Of a stretch of DNA of 64,000 nucleotides, positions 51,306 to 60,372 are shown piece after piece (the first letter of the stretch is position 1; each line of letters begins with the position of its first letter). The stretch is taken from contig CAYXUL010000005.1 of assembly GCA_964468475.1 (NCBI GenBank), forward strand, positions 1-64,000, read 5' to 3'. The notes under the pieces were generated by a model. The model was not told the DNA's origin, made no database searches, and was given only the letters and a program-made list of their open reading frames with translations. Both the position numbers and the translations under genes were made by a program. Source of the stretch: JBECKX01 sp964468475 (GTDB taxonomy: Bacteria; Zixibacteria; MSB-5A5; CAIYYT01).

Positions 51306-52751
51306 ATGGAAAAACACAAAGTCAAAGATGGCGTCTGGGAGATTCCCACCTCCGCGAAGAAAGGCATGCGCGTGCCGGCGCGCCTCTATTCGTCAGATGA
51401 ACTGATTGGCTCGCTCGATCAGGGTGTCTATGAGCAGGTCACCAATGTTGCCTGCCTTCCGGGCATAGTTGGTCACGCTCTCTGCATGCCGGACGGCCAC
51501 TGGGGCTACGGTTTCCCGATCGGCGGTGTCGCTGCATTTGCGGTTTCTGACGGAGTGATTTCACCGGGGGGGATCGGCTTTGACATAAACTGCGGTATGC
51601 GCCTTTTGCGCACTAACCTGGTTGAGGACGAGGTAGTACCGAAACTCAGTCAACTTCTCGATCGTCTGTTCCAATATGTTCCGGCCGGTGTCGGCGTGAA
51701 AGGCGCGCTGAATCTTTCAAAGAAGGAGTTCCTGAAGGTAATGGAGCAGGGCGCCGAGTGGTGCTTGAAGAGTGGTTATGCTTCCGAATCGGATCTCGAT
51801 CACCTTGAAGCCAAAGGTCGCATTGCCTGGGCAGACCCTGATAAAGTCTCAGATAAAGTGATCCAAAGAGGCCGCGCTCAACTGGGAACACTTGGCTCGG
51901 GCAATCACTATCTGGAAATTGAGGTGGTTCGTCCGGAAAATGTGTTCGACAACTCAATAGCAAAGCGCCTCGGCATTGATCGGCCCAACCAGATTGTGGT
52001 GCTGATTCACTGCGGCTCTCGTGGCTGTGGCCACCAGACTGCCACCGAGTATCTGCAGGTCTTTACCCGGGCGCACCGCAAATACGGCATCGAAGTCAAC
52101 GACCGCGAACTGGCCTGTGCACCGTTCAAGTCTGACGAGGGGCAGGATTACTTCAAAGCAATGGCTTGCGCCGCCAACAATGCTTTCGCCAATCGCCAGG
52201 TGATAGTGCACAACGTGCGCCGTGCTTTCGCGGAGGTCTTTGGGAAATCAGAAGCAGAACTCGGTCTCCAGACTGTCTACGACGTAGCCCACAACATCGC
52301 CAAAGTCGAGCGCTACAAGATTGATGGCAAGGAACAGGAGGTTGTCGTCCATCGAAAGGGTGCTACGCGATCATTTGGCCCTCATGCCGGTGATCTCCCG
52401 TCGAATTATCGTGACATCGGCCAGCCGGTGTTTGTCGGCGGTTCGATGCAGACGGGATCTTATCTGCTCATCGGCACTCAGCAGGCAATGGACGAAACCT
52501 ACGGCTCAACGCTTCATGGCTCCGGCAGAACCATGTCACGCGCGAAAGCAAAAAAAAGTGTTCGTGGTGAGGAACTACTGCAGCAGATGAAGGAGCAGGG
52601 GATCACCGTGAGAGCGGCATCAATGCGCGGATTGGCAGAAGAAGCGGGCTTTGCTTATAAACAGATCGACGACGTAGTCGCCGCCGTTGACAAGATCGGC
52701 ATCTCTCGCAAAGTCGCGAAGCTTCTTCCTATCGGAAATATCAAAGGCTAA
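51306..52751 (+). CDS. rtcB: RNA-splicing ligase RtcB
   Basis: This 481-residue protein seals RNA with 2',3'-cyclic phosphate to 5'-OH ends, using GTP and Mn. The signatures are all visible: GHALCMPDGHWGYGFPIGGVAAF, GGIGFDINCGMRLLRTNL with the metal-binding Cys, GTLGSGNHYLEIE, HCGSRGCGHQTA, and VHRKGATRSFGPHAGD, whose His is guanylylated. The ATG at 51306 is preferred over a TTG overlapping the archease stop. The archease partner is directly upstream. No tRNA ligase or exonuclease is nearby, so the tRNA or mRNA target is unknown. Confidence 0.97.
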   Translation: MEKHKVKDGVWEIPTSAKKGMRVPARLYSSDELIGSLDQGVYEQVTNVACLPGIVGHALCMPDGHWGYGFPIGGVAAFAVSDGVISPGGIGFDINCGMRLLRTNLVEDEVVPKLSQLLDRLFQYVPAGVGVKGALNLSKKEFLKVMEQGAEWCLKSGYASESDLDHLEAKGRIAWADPDKVSDKVIQRGRAQLGTLGSGNHYLEIEVVRPENVFDNSIAKRLGIDRPNQIVVLIHCGSRGCGHQTATEYLQVFTRAHRKYGIEVNDRELACAPFKSDEGQDYFKAMACAANNAFANRQVIVHNVRRAFAEVFGKSEAELGLQTVYDVAHNIAKVERYKIDGKEQEVVVHRKGATRSFGPHAGDLPSNYRDIGQPVFVGGSMQTGSYLLIGTQQAMDETYGSTLHGSGRTMSRAKAKKSVRGEELLQQMKEQGITVRAASMRGLAEEAGFAYKQIDDVVAAVDKIGISRKVAKLLPIGNIKG

Positions 52752-52768
52752 AGTTGGACTAATAAAAA

Positions 52769-52837
52769 GAGGGGGTCCACTCTGGATAGGGTAGAGGGGG
52801 CTAGGAAACTACCCTAGGACAACAGAGGAACGCCCTC
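52769..52837. ncRNA. Nested structured element after rtcB (unnamed)
   Basis: Three nested helices can form. P1 is GAGGG-g-GT 52769-52776 with AC-g-CCCTC 52830-52837. P2 is CTCTG 52780-52784 with CAGAG 52823-52827. P3 is TAGGGTAG 52787-52794 with CTACCCTA 52809-52816 around a 14-base loop. A competing hairpin CTAGG 52801-52805 with CCTAG 52813-52817 would break P3. On the minus strand the same fold is followed by CTTTTTATT, so it may be an elaborate terminator for the minus-strand genes. On the plus strand it is a 3' leader or small RNA after rtcB. I do not recognise an Rfam family. Confidence 0.45.
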
Positions 52838-52927
52838 AAGCGCGGAATATAGAACTAACGCTATATGTGTCAAGACAAAAATGACTAGCGAAATGATAAT
52901 GTGATCCCAAATTGGCGAAGTTCTAAC

Positions 52928-53689
52928 TTATTCGCCTTCTTTGAAATAAGATACAATAGGTACAGTAATCCTTTCAGTCTCAGGACCCTCGAACTGAAGT
53001 GTCAGGGAAGTCAGATAATCATCCTTGTCGGTGGGGACCTTCACCTGCTCTATAGTCAGAGTAGCCTGCTGACCGCCCTCTATCTTGACACTCCTCTTGT
53101 CGACCGTGAAGTACTTGTCGGGAAATTCGGGCAGCGATACCGAAATGGCATCATCAAAACCGTTGGTGATCGTTAACTGCTTAATCAGCCGTCCATCCTC
53201 TGAACCAAACTTGGCAAAGCGGAGCGTTTGCGGCTCAACGTGTACTTTCGGGTGCTGCTGATTTACGACTGCAAAGAACCTGACCGACTTTGATTTCGCC
53301 GAAGGGTCGTTCGTGAAGACATCAACCTCTTTCACGACTTTTCCCGTTAGCAGCTTTGAATTGAAGGAAATTGTAAAGCTCGCAGAATCATGCGGTGCTA
53401 TCCTGTCCTGTTTCAAAGGCGCCGCCGTGCACCCGCAACTCGGCTTGAGGCTGATAATGTCCAGCGTATCGTTACCGTTGTTCATCATCCAATAAGTATG
53501 AGCAACGATAGCGTCGCGAGGCATATACCCAAAGTAGAAATAGTCGTTCGGGATTTCCAGTTTGGGAGCCTTTTTTGACATCTGAGCCAGCAGCGGCGTT
53601 ACACCCGTCAGCAAGACCAGAAATACGCTCGTCAGCAGATAACGAACGCCAATCGATAGACCCCTTAGTTGTCTGTTATCGCGCTTCAT
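52928..53689 (-). CDS. Exported DUF1573-domain protein
   Basis: AGGAG precedes the ATG at 53689, which lies inside the end of the cysteine-synthase-like gene, so the two overlap by 14 bases and are probably coupled. A signal peptide (GVRYLLTSVFLVLLTGVTPL) is followed by the DUF1573 pattern (DYFYFGYMPRDAIVAHTYWM, then SCGCTAAPL, then ASFTISFNSKLLTGKVVKEV). A second immunoglobulin-like half follows. The SCGC motif is a family hallmark, and its role is unknown. 253 residues. Confidence 0.9.
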   Translation of the reverse strand: MKRDNRQLRGLSIGVRYLLTSVFLVLLTGVTPLLAQMSKKAPKLEIPNDYFYFGYMPRDAIVAHTYWMMNNGNDTLDIISLKPSCGCTAAPLKQDRIAPHDSASFTISFNSKLLTGKVVKEVDVFTNDPSAKSKSVRFFAVVNQQHPKVHVEPQTLRFAKFGSEDGRLIKQLTITNGFDDAISVSLPEFPDKYFTVDKRSVKIEGGQQATLTIEQVKVPTDKDDYLTSLTLQFEGPETERITVPIVSYFKEGE

Positions 53690-54680
53690 AATCTATCTCC
53701 TGTTTTTCTTCCAGCGGCAGTCCGTGCGCGAGCATCCACTCGTCGCAAAAGATTTTGCTGATATACCGGATTCCTCCATCACAGACAAAGAACACCACGA
53801 CGGAGTCGTCATCGAGTTCCTCCGCTAACCGCAACACCCCGGCATACAAGGAGCCGGTGGAGCCGCCGACTGACAACGCCAGTCGATGTGACAGCTTGCG
53901 AGTCAGCAGCACTGATTCAGCGTCTCCGATCTGAAATACGCGGTCCACATACTGCGGATGAAATGCCTCAACCGGTGTCTCGGTGCCGATCCCTTCTACG
54001 AAGTGCGGCAGGGCGGTTGGATGCTCTCTGCCTCCGTGAATAGACTGGAACCACGACCCCAGCGGTTCAACGCCGATCACTTTGACGGCGCTGTTCTGCT
54101 CCTTAAGATACCTTCCAACACCGGAGATGGTTCCACCCGTGCCTATACCAGCGACCAGGTGCGTGATCTTTCCCTCTGTCTGTTCCCAGACCTCGGGGCC
54201 AGTGCTGTAGTAATGCGCCAGAGGGTTCAGCTGGTTATGGTATTGGTTGAGCGAGTGGTAGCCTTTTTCATCGCATAGTCTTTCAACAACAGAGTAACAA
54301 CTGCGCGGATCGTCAGGCGCTACGTCGCCGGGCGTGATGATCACCTCAGCGCCGTAAGACTTCACCAGATTCACCTTCTCATCCGAAGTCGTGGTCGGAG
54401 TTACGATAACCGCCTTGTATCCCTTGCACGCCGCTACCATAGCGAGGGCGACACCGGTATTTCCCGAAGTCGCGTCACAGATCGTATCACCCGGTTCGAT
54501 CTCGCCGCGCCTCTCTTCCTCAGCGATAACGTAGCTGACCATGCGGTCCTTGATTGACCCGCCCGGATTCAACGATTCCATTTTGGCGAAGATATGTCCC
54601 TTTAGGCCGGTGAACTCGCTGGGCAATGCGAAAAGCGGCGTGTTACCGATCAAATCGATGACGCTTCGAGAGAACTTCAT
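53676..54680 (-). CDS. Cysteine synthase/cystathionine beta-synthase-like PLP enzyme
   Basis: This 334-residue fold-type II PLP enzyme has SLNPGGSIKDRMVSYVIAE near residue 40, where the Lys binds PLP. SGNTGVALAMVAACKGYKAVIV is the substrate loop, and GIGTGGTISGVGRYLKEQ binds the phosphate. The C-terminal part SVGGSTGSLYAGVLRL is typical of the CysK/CBS group. It could make cysteine from O-acetylserine or cystathionine from serine and homocysteine. An SD-overlapping hairpin lies just upstream of the ATG. A DUF1573 protein follows. Confidence 0.93.
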   Translation of the reverse strand: MKFSRSVIDLIGNTPLFALPSEFTGLKGHIFAKMESLNPGGSIKDRMVSYVIAEEERRGEIEPGDTICDATSGNTGVALAMVAACKGYKAVIVTPTTTSDEKVNLVKSYGAEVIITPGDVAPDDPRSCYSVVERLCDEKGYHSLNQYHNQLNPLAHYYSTGPEVWEQTEGKITHLVAGIGTGGTISGVGRYLKEQNSAVKVIGVEPLGSWFQSIHGGREHPTALPHFVEGIGTETPVEAFHPQYVDRVFQIGDAESVLLTRKLSHRLALSVGGSTGSLYAGVLRLAEELDDDSVVVFFVCDGGIRYISKIFCDEWMLAHGLPLEEKQEIDYEAR

Positions 54681-54689
54681 GAAAGGAAC

Positions 54690-54728
54690 CTCGCGAAAAG
54701 CCGAACCAACCCGGTCCGGCTTCGTGAG
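54690..54728 (-). promoter_or_regulatory. Hairpin overlapping the Shine-Dalgarno of the PLP-enzyme gene
   Basis: In the mRNA, CTCACGAA then GCCGGACC pair with GGTTCGGC then TTCGCGAG, with a GGGTT loop, a two-base bulge (TT) and one C-A mismatch. The distal GAG is the start of the GAGG Shine-Dalgarno, eight bases before the ATG at 54680. The fold would hide the ribosome-binding site, and no T-run follows. Confidence 0.5.
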
Positions 54729-54821
54729 AAGAAATTGATCTGCCGGTTATTTGCTGTCGACCGCTCGGTCCGTCCGGAATGCCGCCGACTCTGAAGAAAC
54801 CAACCAGTCAGCGAAATCAAA

Positions 54822-55703
54822 CTACTCGCCTGAATTGTCCAGATAATCCTGTATCTGAGGAATCAATGCCTTGGCTCTCTTAATTTCAGCTGAGTATTTG
54901 CGGCTGTTCCCTGCAACCTGAACAAACTGCTTGTAGGACTTCAGGGCGTTGCTATAATCCTCAGCCCCCTGATACGAAATCGCCAGCCCGTAGTAGGCAA
55001 TCACAGCTTTATTGTTGGCGTCAATCGTTGCCTTGTAGGAGCTGATCGCGGCGTTGTATTTTTTCTCTTCTCGCAGCAAATTTGCCAGGTTGAGGTGCGC
55101 CTCCCACAAACTGGGGTCGACCTTGATTGCCTGTTGGTAAGTGGCTTCGGCTTTTTCGGCCTGCCCCGCCTCGCGATATGCCTGCGCCAGCTTTACCATG
55201 CTGGTCGCATCCTTGGCGGCAAACTTCACATAGTCACCATAGTACTTGATTGCCTTGGGCCACTCTTTTTGATCGAAGTAAAGCAATCCCAGCGCCTTCT
55301 GAGTCTCGGCATCACCTTCTTTCAATGCCAACGACTTAAGTAGGGCCTCCTCCGATAGCTTGTATTTCTTCAACTCGATGCGCGTCAGTCCCAGAGCAAA
55401 ATAGCCGAGTTGGTTCTTGCTATCAAGATCCACGCCCTTCATAAGGCTTTTCTCAGCATCAGTGTACTTCTTCAGTTTATATTGAGCTTTTCCCAGCTCG
55501 ATCCAGGCGTCCGCATATTTGGGGTAGATATCAACAGCAGCCTGAAAATTCGCAGCCGCCTCGGTATTCTTGTTCGCCTTGGTTGCAAGCACTCCCGCAT
55601 TATACTTTTCTTTGGCATCATTTGGCGGGCCCTCATCCTGGCCCACTGCAGCACTTGCCAGCAGCAGCAACAGAATCGGAATTATGAACTTGACGTTCTT
55701 CAT
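54822..55703 (-). CDS. Exported TPR protein
   Basis: AGAGG precedes the ATG of this 293-residue protein. A signal peptide (FIIPILLLLLASAAVG) is followed by at least six TPR units, each near 34 residues: NTEAAANFQAAVDIYPKYAD, KKYTDAEKSLMKGVDLDSKN, KKYKLSEEALLKSLALKEGD, KEWPKAIKYYGDYVKFAAKD, QAEKAEATYQQAIKVDPSLW, KYNAAISSYKATIDANNKAV. It would serve as a periplasmic scaffold. It is separated from purD upstream and from the PLP-enzyme gene downstream by over 100 bases. Confidence 0.9.
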   Translation of the reverse strand: MKNVKFIIPILLLLLASAAVGQDEGPPNDAKEKYNAGVLATKANKNTEAAANFQAAVDIYPKYADAWIELGKAQYKLKKYTDAEKSLMKGVDLDSKNQLGYFALGLTRIELKKYKLSEEALLKSLALKEGDAETQKALGLLYFDQKEWPKAIKYYGDYVKFAAKDATSMVKLAQAYREAGQAEKAEATYQQAIKVDPSLWEAHLNLANLLREEKKYNAAISSYKATIDANNKAVIAYYGLAISYQGAEDYSNALKSYKQFVQVAGNSRKYSAEIKRAKALIPQIQDYLDNSGE

Positions 55704-55825
55704 GGTCTTACCTCTCGTCTATGTTCCAACAATCTGATTTTCCTCTGAATTTAACTTATCTTTGTGCTCTTTTCCTGGACTGTTGTAACCTATTTTAAGT
55801 ACACCGGCTGTAAGTTGTTGTTCCC

Positions 55826-57112
55826 TCAGTATGAAAACTTGAATTTTTTGTGTCCGGCCTTCAGTCCAATGTCCGTGCGTAGCTGCTTTCCCTCGAAGTT
55901 GATCTTTTCCGCAGCCTCATACGCGTTCGAGACGGATTCATCAATCTGCTCGTCCATGCCAACCACACAGAGAACCCGCCCGCCACTGGTATAGAATTTG
56001 CGGTTCTCGTACTTCGTTCCGGCATGAAATACCAGAGCGTCACTTTCTTTGATATCGCGTAAGCCTATGATCTCCTTGCCCTTCTCATAGTCGCCCGGGT
56101 ATCCCGCTGACGCTAGTATTACACATGTCGCATACTTATATTCCCATTCGAGCATTTCCCGGTCAAGCTTCCCGTCAACCACCGACTGGAATATCTGCGC
56201 CAAATCCGACTTCAGCAACGGTAATACGGCCTGAGTCTCCGGATCGCCGAAGCGGCAATTGAACTCGATGACCTTGGGGCCCTTCTCGGTAATCATCAAT
56301 CCCGCGTACAATACCCCCCGGAAGGGGCGTCCTTCCTCGGCCAATCCGTGGACCGCAGGTTCCAGGACGAGGTCCTCGATATCCTTCAGCATCAGCTCTG
56401 AAACAAACGGTACCGGAGCATAGGCCCCCATCCCACCGGTGTTCGGGCCGGTGTCTCCATCCCCCACGCGCTTGTGATCCTGTGACGGGATTGTCGTTAG
56501 AATATTCTTGCCGTCCGTGAAGGCAAAAACTGATGCCTCCTCACCCACCAGCAGATTTTCGATCACGACCTTCGCACCGGCTTCACCAAACTGCCGCTTC
56601 TGCATCATATTTCTTATCGCTCGTTCAGCTTCTTCGGCACTCTCGGCCACGGTGACGCCCTTGCCGGCAGCGAGTCCATCTGCCTTGATTACGATTGGCA
56701 TCCCGGCTCCATGCACGAAGCGAATCGCTTCTTTCATTTCATCGAATATGACAAAGGAAGCAGTAGGGATGTGGTAGCGCCGCATAAACTGTTTTGCGTA
56801 GGCCTTTGACGACTCAATTTCAGCAGCGGCTTTGCTTGGTCCGAATATCCTCAAACCCTCCGCCTCAAACCTGTCCACAATTCCCAGCGAGAGAGGAAGC
56901 TCCGGGCCGACGACTGTCAGGTCGATCAGCTTTTCCCTGGCGAAACGCAGCAATGCTTCAATGTCATCGGCTTTGATATTGACCAGTTCCGCTGTTCTGT
57001 ATATTCCGGCATTGCCGGGTGCGCAGTAGAGATGTTTGACCAGGGGACTCTTGCTGAGTTTCCAGCACAGGGCATGCTCTCTCCCTCCGGAACCGATAAC
57101 CAGTATCTTCAA
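55826..57112 (-). CDS. purD: Phosphoribosylamine-glycine ligase
   Basis: The start is the TTG at 57112 giving MKILVIGSGGREHALCWKL, with GAGG eight bases upstream. A longer frame to 57160 adds 16 residues without family match. The 428-residue ATP-grasp enzyme makes glycinamide ribonucleotide in purine synthesis. Signatures are HLYCAPGNAGIY, VVGPELPLSLGIVD, PIVIKADGLAAGKGVTVAES, SVFAFTDG, GPNTGGMGAYAPVP and FNCRFGDPETQAVLPLL. It uses glycine, the product of GlyA. Confidence 0.97.
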   Translation of the reverse strand: MKILVIGSGGREHALCWKLSKSPLVKHLYCAPGNAGIYRTAELVNIKADDIEALLRFAREKLIDLTVVGPELPLSLGIVDRFEAEGLRIFGPSKAAAEIESSKAYAKQFMRRYHIPTASFVIFDEMKEAIRFVHGAGMPIVIKADGLAAGKGVTVAESAEEAERAIRNMMQKRQFGEAGAKVVIENLLVGEEASVFAFTDGKNILTTIPSQDHKRVGDGDTGPNTGGMGAYAPVPFVSELMLKDIEDLVLEPAVHGLAEEGRPFRGVLYAGLMITEKGPKVIEFNCRFGDPETQAVLPLLKSDLAQIFQSVVDGKLDREMLEWEYKYATCVILASAGYPGDYEKGKEIIGLRDIKESDALVFHAGTKYENRKFYTSGGRVLCVVGMDEQIDESVSNAYEAAEKINFEGKQLRTDIGLKAGHKKFKFSY

Positions 57113-57465
57113 CTTGAACGCCTCATCGCCAGGGTTGAATATGCCGCTCACTTCGGGCAAGTCAGGTTACATATTAATTGCCTATTTTAAGACGAGAGCC
57201 GGTGTTCTGCAACCAATTTCTCTATTCGGTCATTTCGCCCATGCCGGCGCTTTAATCACCTGAAATTCGCCTTGTGCCCCGTATCTTTTTTGGTTGATCT
57301 TGAGTTGCAACTACTTATTCTGGGCAGGGTATCAACGGACCAACGATTAGTCCGCAAACGCCCTTGAAAAGATAAGTAACAGCACAAGCATACTCAGAAC
57401 GGGTGAAACGGATCGCGTCCCGACCTGAATTGTTAGAATTTATGGGATGAGACAGGTATAAAACG
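57113..57465. other. 353-base divergent intergenic region
   Basis: It lies between purD (minus) and the Cys-rich gene (plus). I see only a weak hairpin CGGAC 57335-57339 with GTCCG 57349-57353 and no clear promoter. There is no tRNA, no known riboswitch pattern and no credible gene. Purine-linked motifs in front of purD were looked for and not found. Confidence 0.5.
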
Positions 57466-57828
57466 ATGGCTGAAGAGAAAATACTTCGCTGCTGGTCCTG
57501 CGGCAACGAAATTACAATTACACAGCGAGTCACGCGTAACGACTTTTGCCCCGAATGCGAAAATCCGCTGAAGTGCTGCTACAACTGCCGCTTCTATGAT
57601 CGTAACGCCAACAACCACTGCACCGAGCCTCAGGCGGAATGGGTTCGCTATAAGGAAAAAGCGAATTTCTGCGAGTACTTCGACCCGCGGCCGCCAATCG
57701 ACGAATCGCAGGAGGTGCCGGATGAGACTCTGCCGTTCAGCCTCAACGCCGAAGCCCGCAATCGTCACCGGACTACAAATGACAAGGAACGTACCAAAGA
57801 GGCGTGGGATGATCTATTCAAAGATTAA
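57466..57828 (+). CDS. Cys-rich zinc-ribbon protein of unknown function
   Basis: This 120-residue protein has eight cysteines in its first 70 residues: CWSC near 9, CPEC near 28, CCYNC near 37, plus the later C of NHCTEP and FCEYFDP. This suggests two metal sites. The C-terminal third is acidic and hydrophilic (NAEARNRHRTTNDKERTKEA). I do not recognise the family. It starts the plus-strand run to the GlmU-like, GalT and GlgA genes, 48 bases before the GlmU-like gene. Confidence 0.72.
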   Translation: MAEEKILRCWSCGNEITITQRVTRNDFCPECENPLKCCYNCRFYDRNANNHCTEPQAEWVRYKEKANFCEYFDPRPPIDESQEVPDETLPFSLNAEARNRHRTTNDKERTKEAWDDLFKD

Positions 57829-57876
57829 CCTGGATTCAATATACGCAGCAATATCTCCGCCTGGAAAAGACCGCCC

Positions 57877-59178
57877 ATGAAGCGTTGCCTGCTGTTCTTC
57901 GAACGAGAGAACATCTCCAATTTCTATCCAATTAGCCTGTCGCACACTACCGCAGAGTTGCGCTGCGGCATCCTCAATCTGGGAGAAAAGTGGCGGTATC
58001 GTCTCAAGCCTGAGGGTGTCTGCTACCTGGCCCGTCCTGAACTGGCGGCGCATATTACCGCTAATTGCGGCATCGACTCAAATCTGCTGGAAGCAAATCT
58101 CTTCGATCAGTTCGTATTCATTGACCCGTTGTACCTTCCTGACGACGAAATCACTGCACACCTTGTCGAGGAAGCCTCCACAGCGGCGCTGTTTGTGGAC
58201 GGCGAGCCCGCAGTTATTGTCACAGACAAACGCGACGAACTGATTTCACTGCTCACGAAGAAACTCGCGGCAAAGGAGCGTCCCGACTTCGCGCGCCTGA
58301 TAGGGGATGCCGCCCGTCAACTTCCGCGCAACGATGCAAAGTTGGAGCATCTCGATTATCTCTGGGATCTTGTGCATGCAAACGGAAGGCAAATCGAATC
58401 AGACTTCCAATTACTTTCCGGAGAATTGAATTTCAGCGGCATGCACCACGTCTCCGACATCGATTCCGCGGTATCGCTTTACAATGCCGATGATATCTAC
58501 GTTGATCATGATTCTCAGATCGATGCCCAGGTGGTAATTGACGCTCGTGGCGGCCCCGTCTATATCGGCAAAGAAACCGTGATCGCTCCCCACACTCGTA
58601 TCGAAGGGCCAGCCTTTGTTGGTGACAATTGCCACCTCGTCGGCGGGAAAATTCGTGAGGGATGTTCCTTCGGGCCGCATTGCCGAATCGGCGGTGAGGT
58701 TGAAGAATCGATTTTTCAGGCTTATTCAAACAAGTATCACGACGGATTTCTCGGTCACGCCTATATCGGCGAGTGGGTAAATCTCGGCGCTCTTACCACG
58801 AACTCCGATCTGAAGAACAACTACGGTAACATCAAAGTTGAGCTACCCGGTGGTCTAATCGACACCCGCTTAAATAAGGTGGGCAGCTTCATTGGTGATC
58901 ACACCAAGACCGGAATCGGCACACTCCTCAATACCGGCATGGTGATCGGATTTGCTTCCAACGTCTTTGGCGGTGGCATGATCAAGCGCAAGTCTTTGCC
59001 ATCGTTTATCTGGGGAAGCACCGACGGCCTCGTCGATTACAATGTGGAAAAGGCTATCGCGACCGCACGCACCGTAATGTCACGACGCGACCGAGAGCTG
59101 AGTCCGGCAACAGAACAGCTTTTCCGAGACATCTTCGCACAGACTTCCACCGCTCGCCTCGCTGTCACCGGCAAGTGA
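57877..59178 (+). CDS. GlmU-like putative sugar nucleotidyltransferase
   Basis: A 433-residue protein resembling the bacterial GlmU-like family (TIGR03991 type). The N-terminal part opens FFERENISNFYPISLSHTTAELRCG. From about residue 195 comes a left-handed beta-helix (VVIDARGGPVYIGKETVIAP, RIEGPAFVGDNCHLVGGK, then GEWVNLGALTTNSDLKNNYG), which carries acetyltransferase activity in GlmU itself. It may make a UDP- or other activated sugar. Neighbours GalT and GlgA point to sugar-nucleotide use. Confidence 0.85.
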   Translation: MKRCLLFFERENISNFYPISLSHTTAELRCGILNLGEKWRYRLKPEGVCYLARPELAAHITANCGIDSNLLEANLFDQFVFIDPLYLPDDEITAHLVEEASTAALFVDGEPAVIVTDKRDELISLLTKKLAAKERPDFARLIGDAARQLPRNDAKLEHLDYLWDLVHANGRQIESDFQLLSGELNFSGMHHVSDIDSAVSLYNADDIYVDHDSQIDAQVVIDARGGPVYIGKETVIAPHTRIEGPAFVGDNCHLVGGKIREGCSFGPHCRIGGEVEESIFQAYSNKYHDGFLGHAYIGEWVNLGALTTNSDLKNNYGNIKVELPGGLIDTRLNKVGSFIGDHTKTGIGTLLNTGMVIGFASNVFGGGMIKRKSLPSFIWGSTDGLVDYNVEKAIATARTVMSRRDRELSPATEQLFRDIFAQTSTARLAVTGK

Positions 59179-59324
59179 ACCGGAGAGCTCACCTCGCGCT
59201 TAAGATTTATCACATTTCGCAGTTCTTTCCCGTTATTGCTCGAATCTGAGAATTATTTTGCCTGCGGTGCCGCAGCTGCTTATGTTTCCTCGGTCGAGAG
59301 CACGATACGTTTAAGGAACATCAA

Positions 59325-60326
59325 ATGCCCGAATTAAGAAAAGATCCGATCGTTGGTCGCTGGGTTATCATCTCTACCGATAGAGGCAAACGTCCCAGCG
59401 ATTTTGCCCCTCTGGTTAAGAACAAACATCCCAAGAGCTGCCCATTTTGCCCGGGGAATGAGGCGTTGACGCCTCCGGAGATCATGGCCGAACGCCCTGA
59501 TGGCAGCGCCCCAAACACGCCCGGCTGGAAACTCCGGGTAATTTCTAACAAGTACCCCGCGCTCAAAATCGAGGGCGATCTCAACCGCGAGGGTGAAGGC
59601 ATGTTTGACCGGATGAATGGCATCGGCGCTCATGAAGTCGTGATCGAGACCAACGACCATGCCGAGGATATGGTCGACATGGAACTTGGTCGCATCAAAG
59701 AAGTATTCATCGCCTATCGTACCCGAATGCAGGATTTGCGACGAGATTTCAGGTTCAAATACATTATTGCCTTTAAGAATCACGGCGAAGCGGCCGGCGC
59801 GTCGCTGGAGCATGCCCACTCGCAAATAATCGCCACTCCGGTTGTCCCGATTCGAGTACAGGTTGAGATCGAAGGCAGCCGCAAGTACTATGACTACAAG
59901 GAACGATGCATCTTCTGCGATATCATCAAGCAGGAAACCGATTGGAGTGATCGGGTGGTTGCGGAGAATGAGCAGTTTATCGCACTGGAGCCGTTTGCTC
60001 CGCGTTTTCCGTTCGAAACCTGGATTATGCCTAAAATCCACACCAGCGCCTTTCTCGACATCACCAACGCGCAAACGGAGAGTCTTGCCCAAATGATTAA
60101 GACAATCTTAGCAAAACTGCGAGTTGCGTTGGCAGATCCTCCCTACAATTACGTACTCCATACAGACGCTTTGGACAACAAGGCCAGGGATTACTATCAC
60201 TGGCACATTGAGGTCATCCCCAAACTGACCAAAGTCGCAGGCTTTGAGTGGGGAACAGGATTCTACATCAACCCGGTGGCTCCGGAAGACGCCGCCCAAT
60301 ATCTGAGGGAATTATCAGTGTCCTGA
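59325..60326 (+). CDS. galT: Galactose-1-phosphate uridylyltransferase family protein
   Basis: A 333-residue HIT-superfamily enzyme. The zinc-ribbon CPFCPGNEALTPPE near residue 41 and CIFCDIIKQE near residue 197 are present. The active-site His lies in LEHAHSQIIATP, that is HAHSQ rather than the HPHGQ of E. coli GalT. A second His motif, YYHWHIEVIPKL, follows near residue 285. This variant could be a uridylyl- or an adenylyltransferase such as ADP-glucose phosphorylase. The latter would fit GlgA 46 bases downstream, since bacterial GlgA uses ADP-glucose. Confidence 0.9.
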   Translation: MPELRKDPIVGRWVIISTDRGKRPSDFAPLVKNKHPKSCPFCPGNEALTPPEIMAERPDGSAPNTPGWKLRVISNKYPALKIEGDLNREGEGMFDRMNGIGAHEVVIETNDHAEDMVDMELGRIKEVFIAYRTRMQDLRRDFRFKYIIAFKNHGEAAGASLEHAHSQIIATPVVPIRVQVEIEGSRKYYDYKERCIFCDIIKQETDWSDRVVAENEQFIALEPFAPRFPFETWIMPKIHTSAFLDITNAQTESLAQMIKTILAKLRVALADPPYNYVLHTDALDNKARDYYHWHIEVIPKLTKVAGFEWGTGFYINPVAPEDAAQYLRELSVS

Positions 60327-60372
60327 TATGCTGATTTAACCAATTATCAATGGACTGAGGGGTTAGTCAAAA

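Noticed and set aside
59334..60092. 252-residue minus-strand open frame inside galT
   Set aside because: Antisense to a well-supported gene with zinc and HIT motifs.
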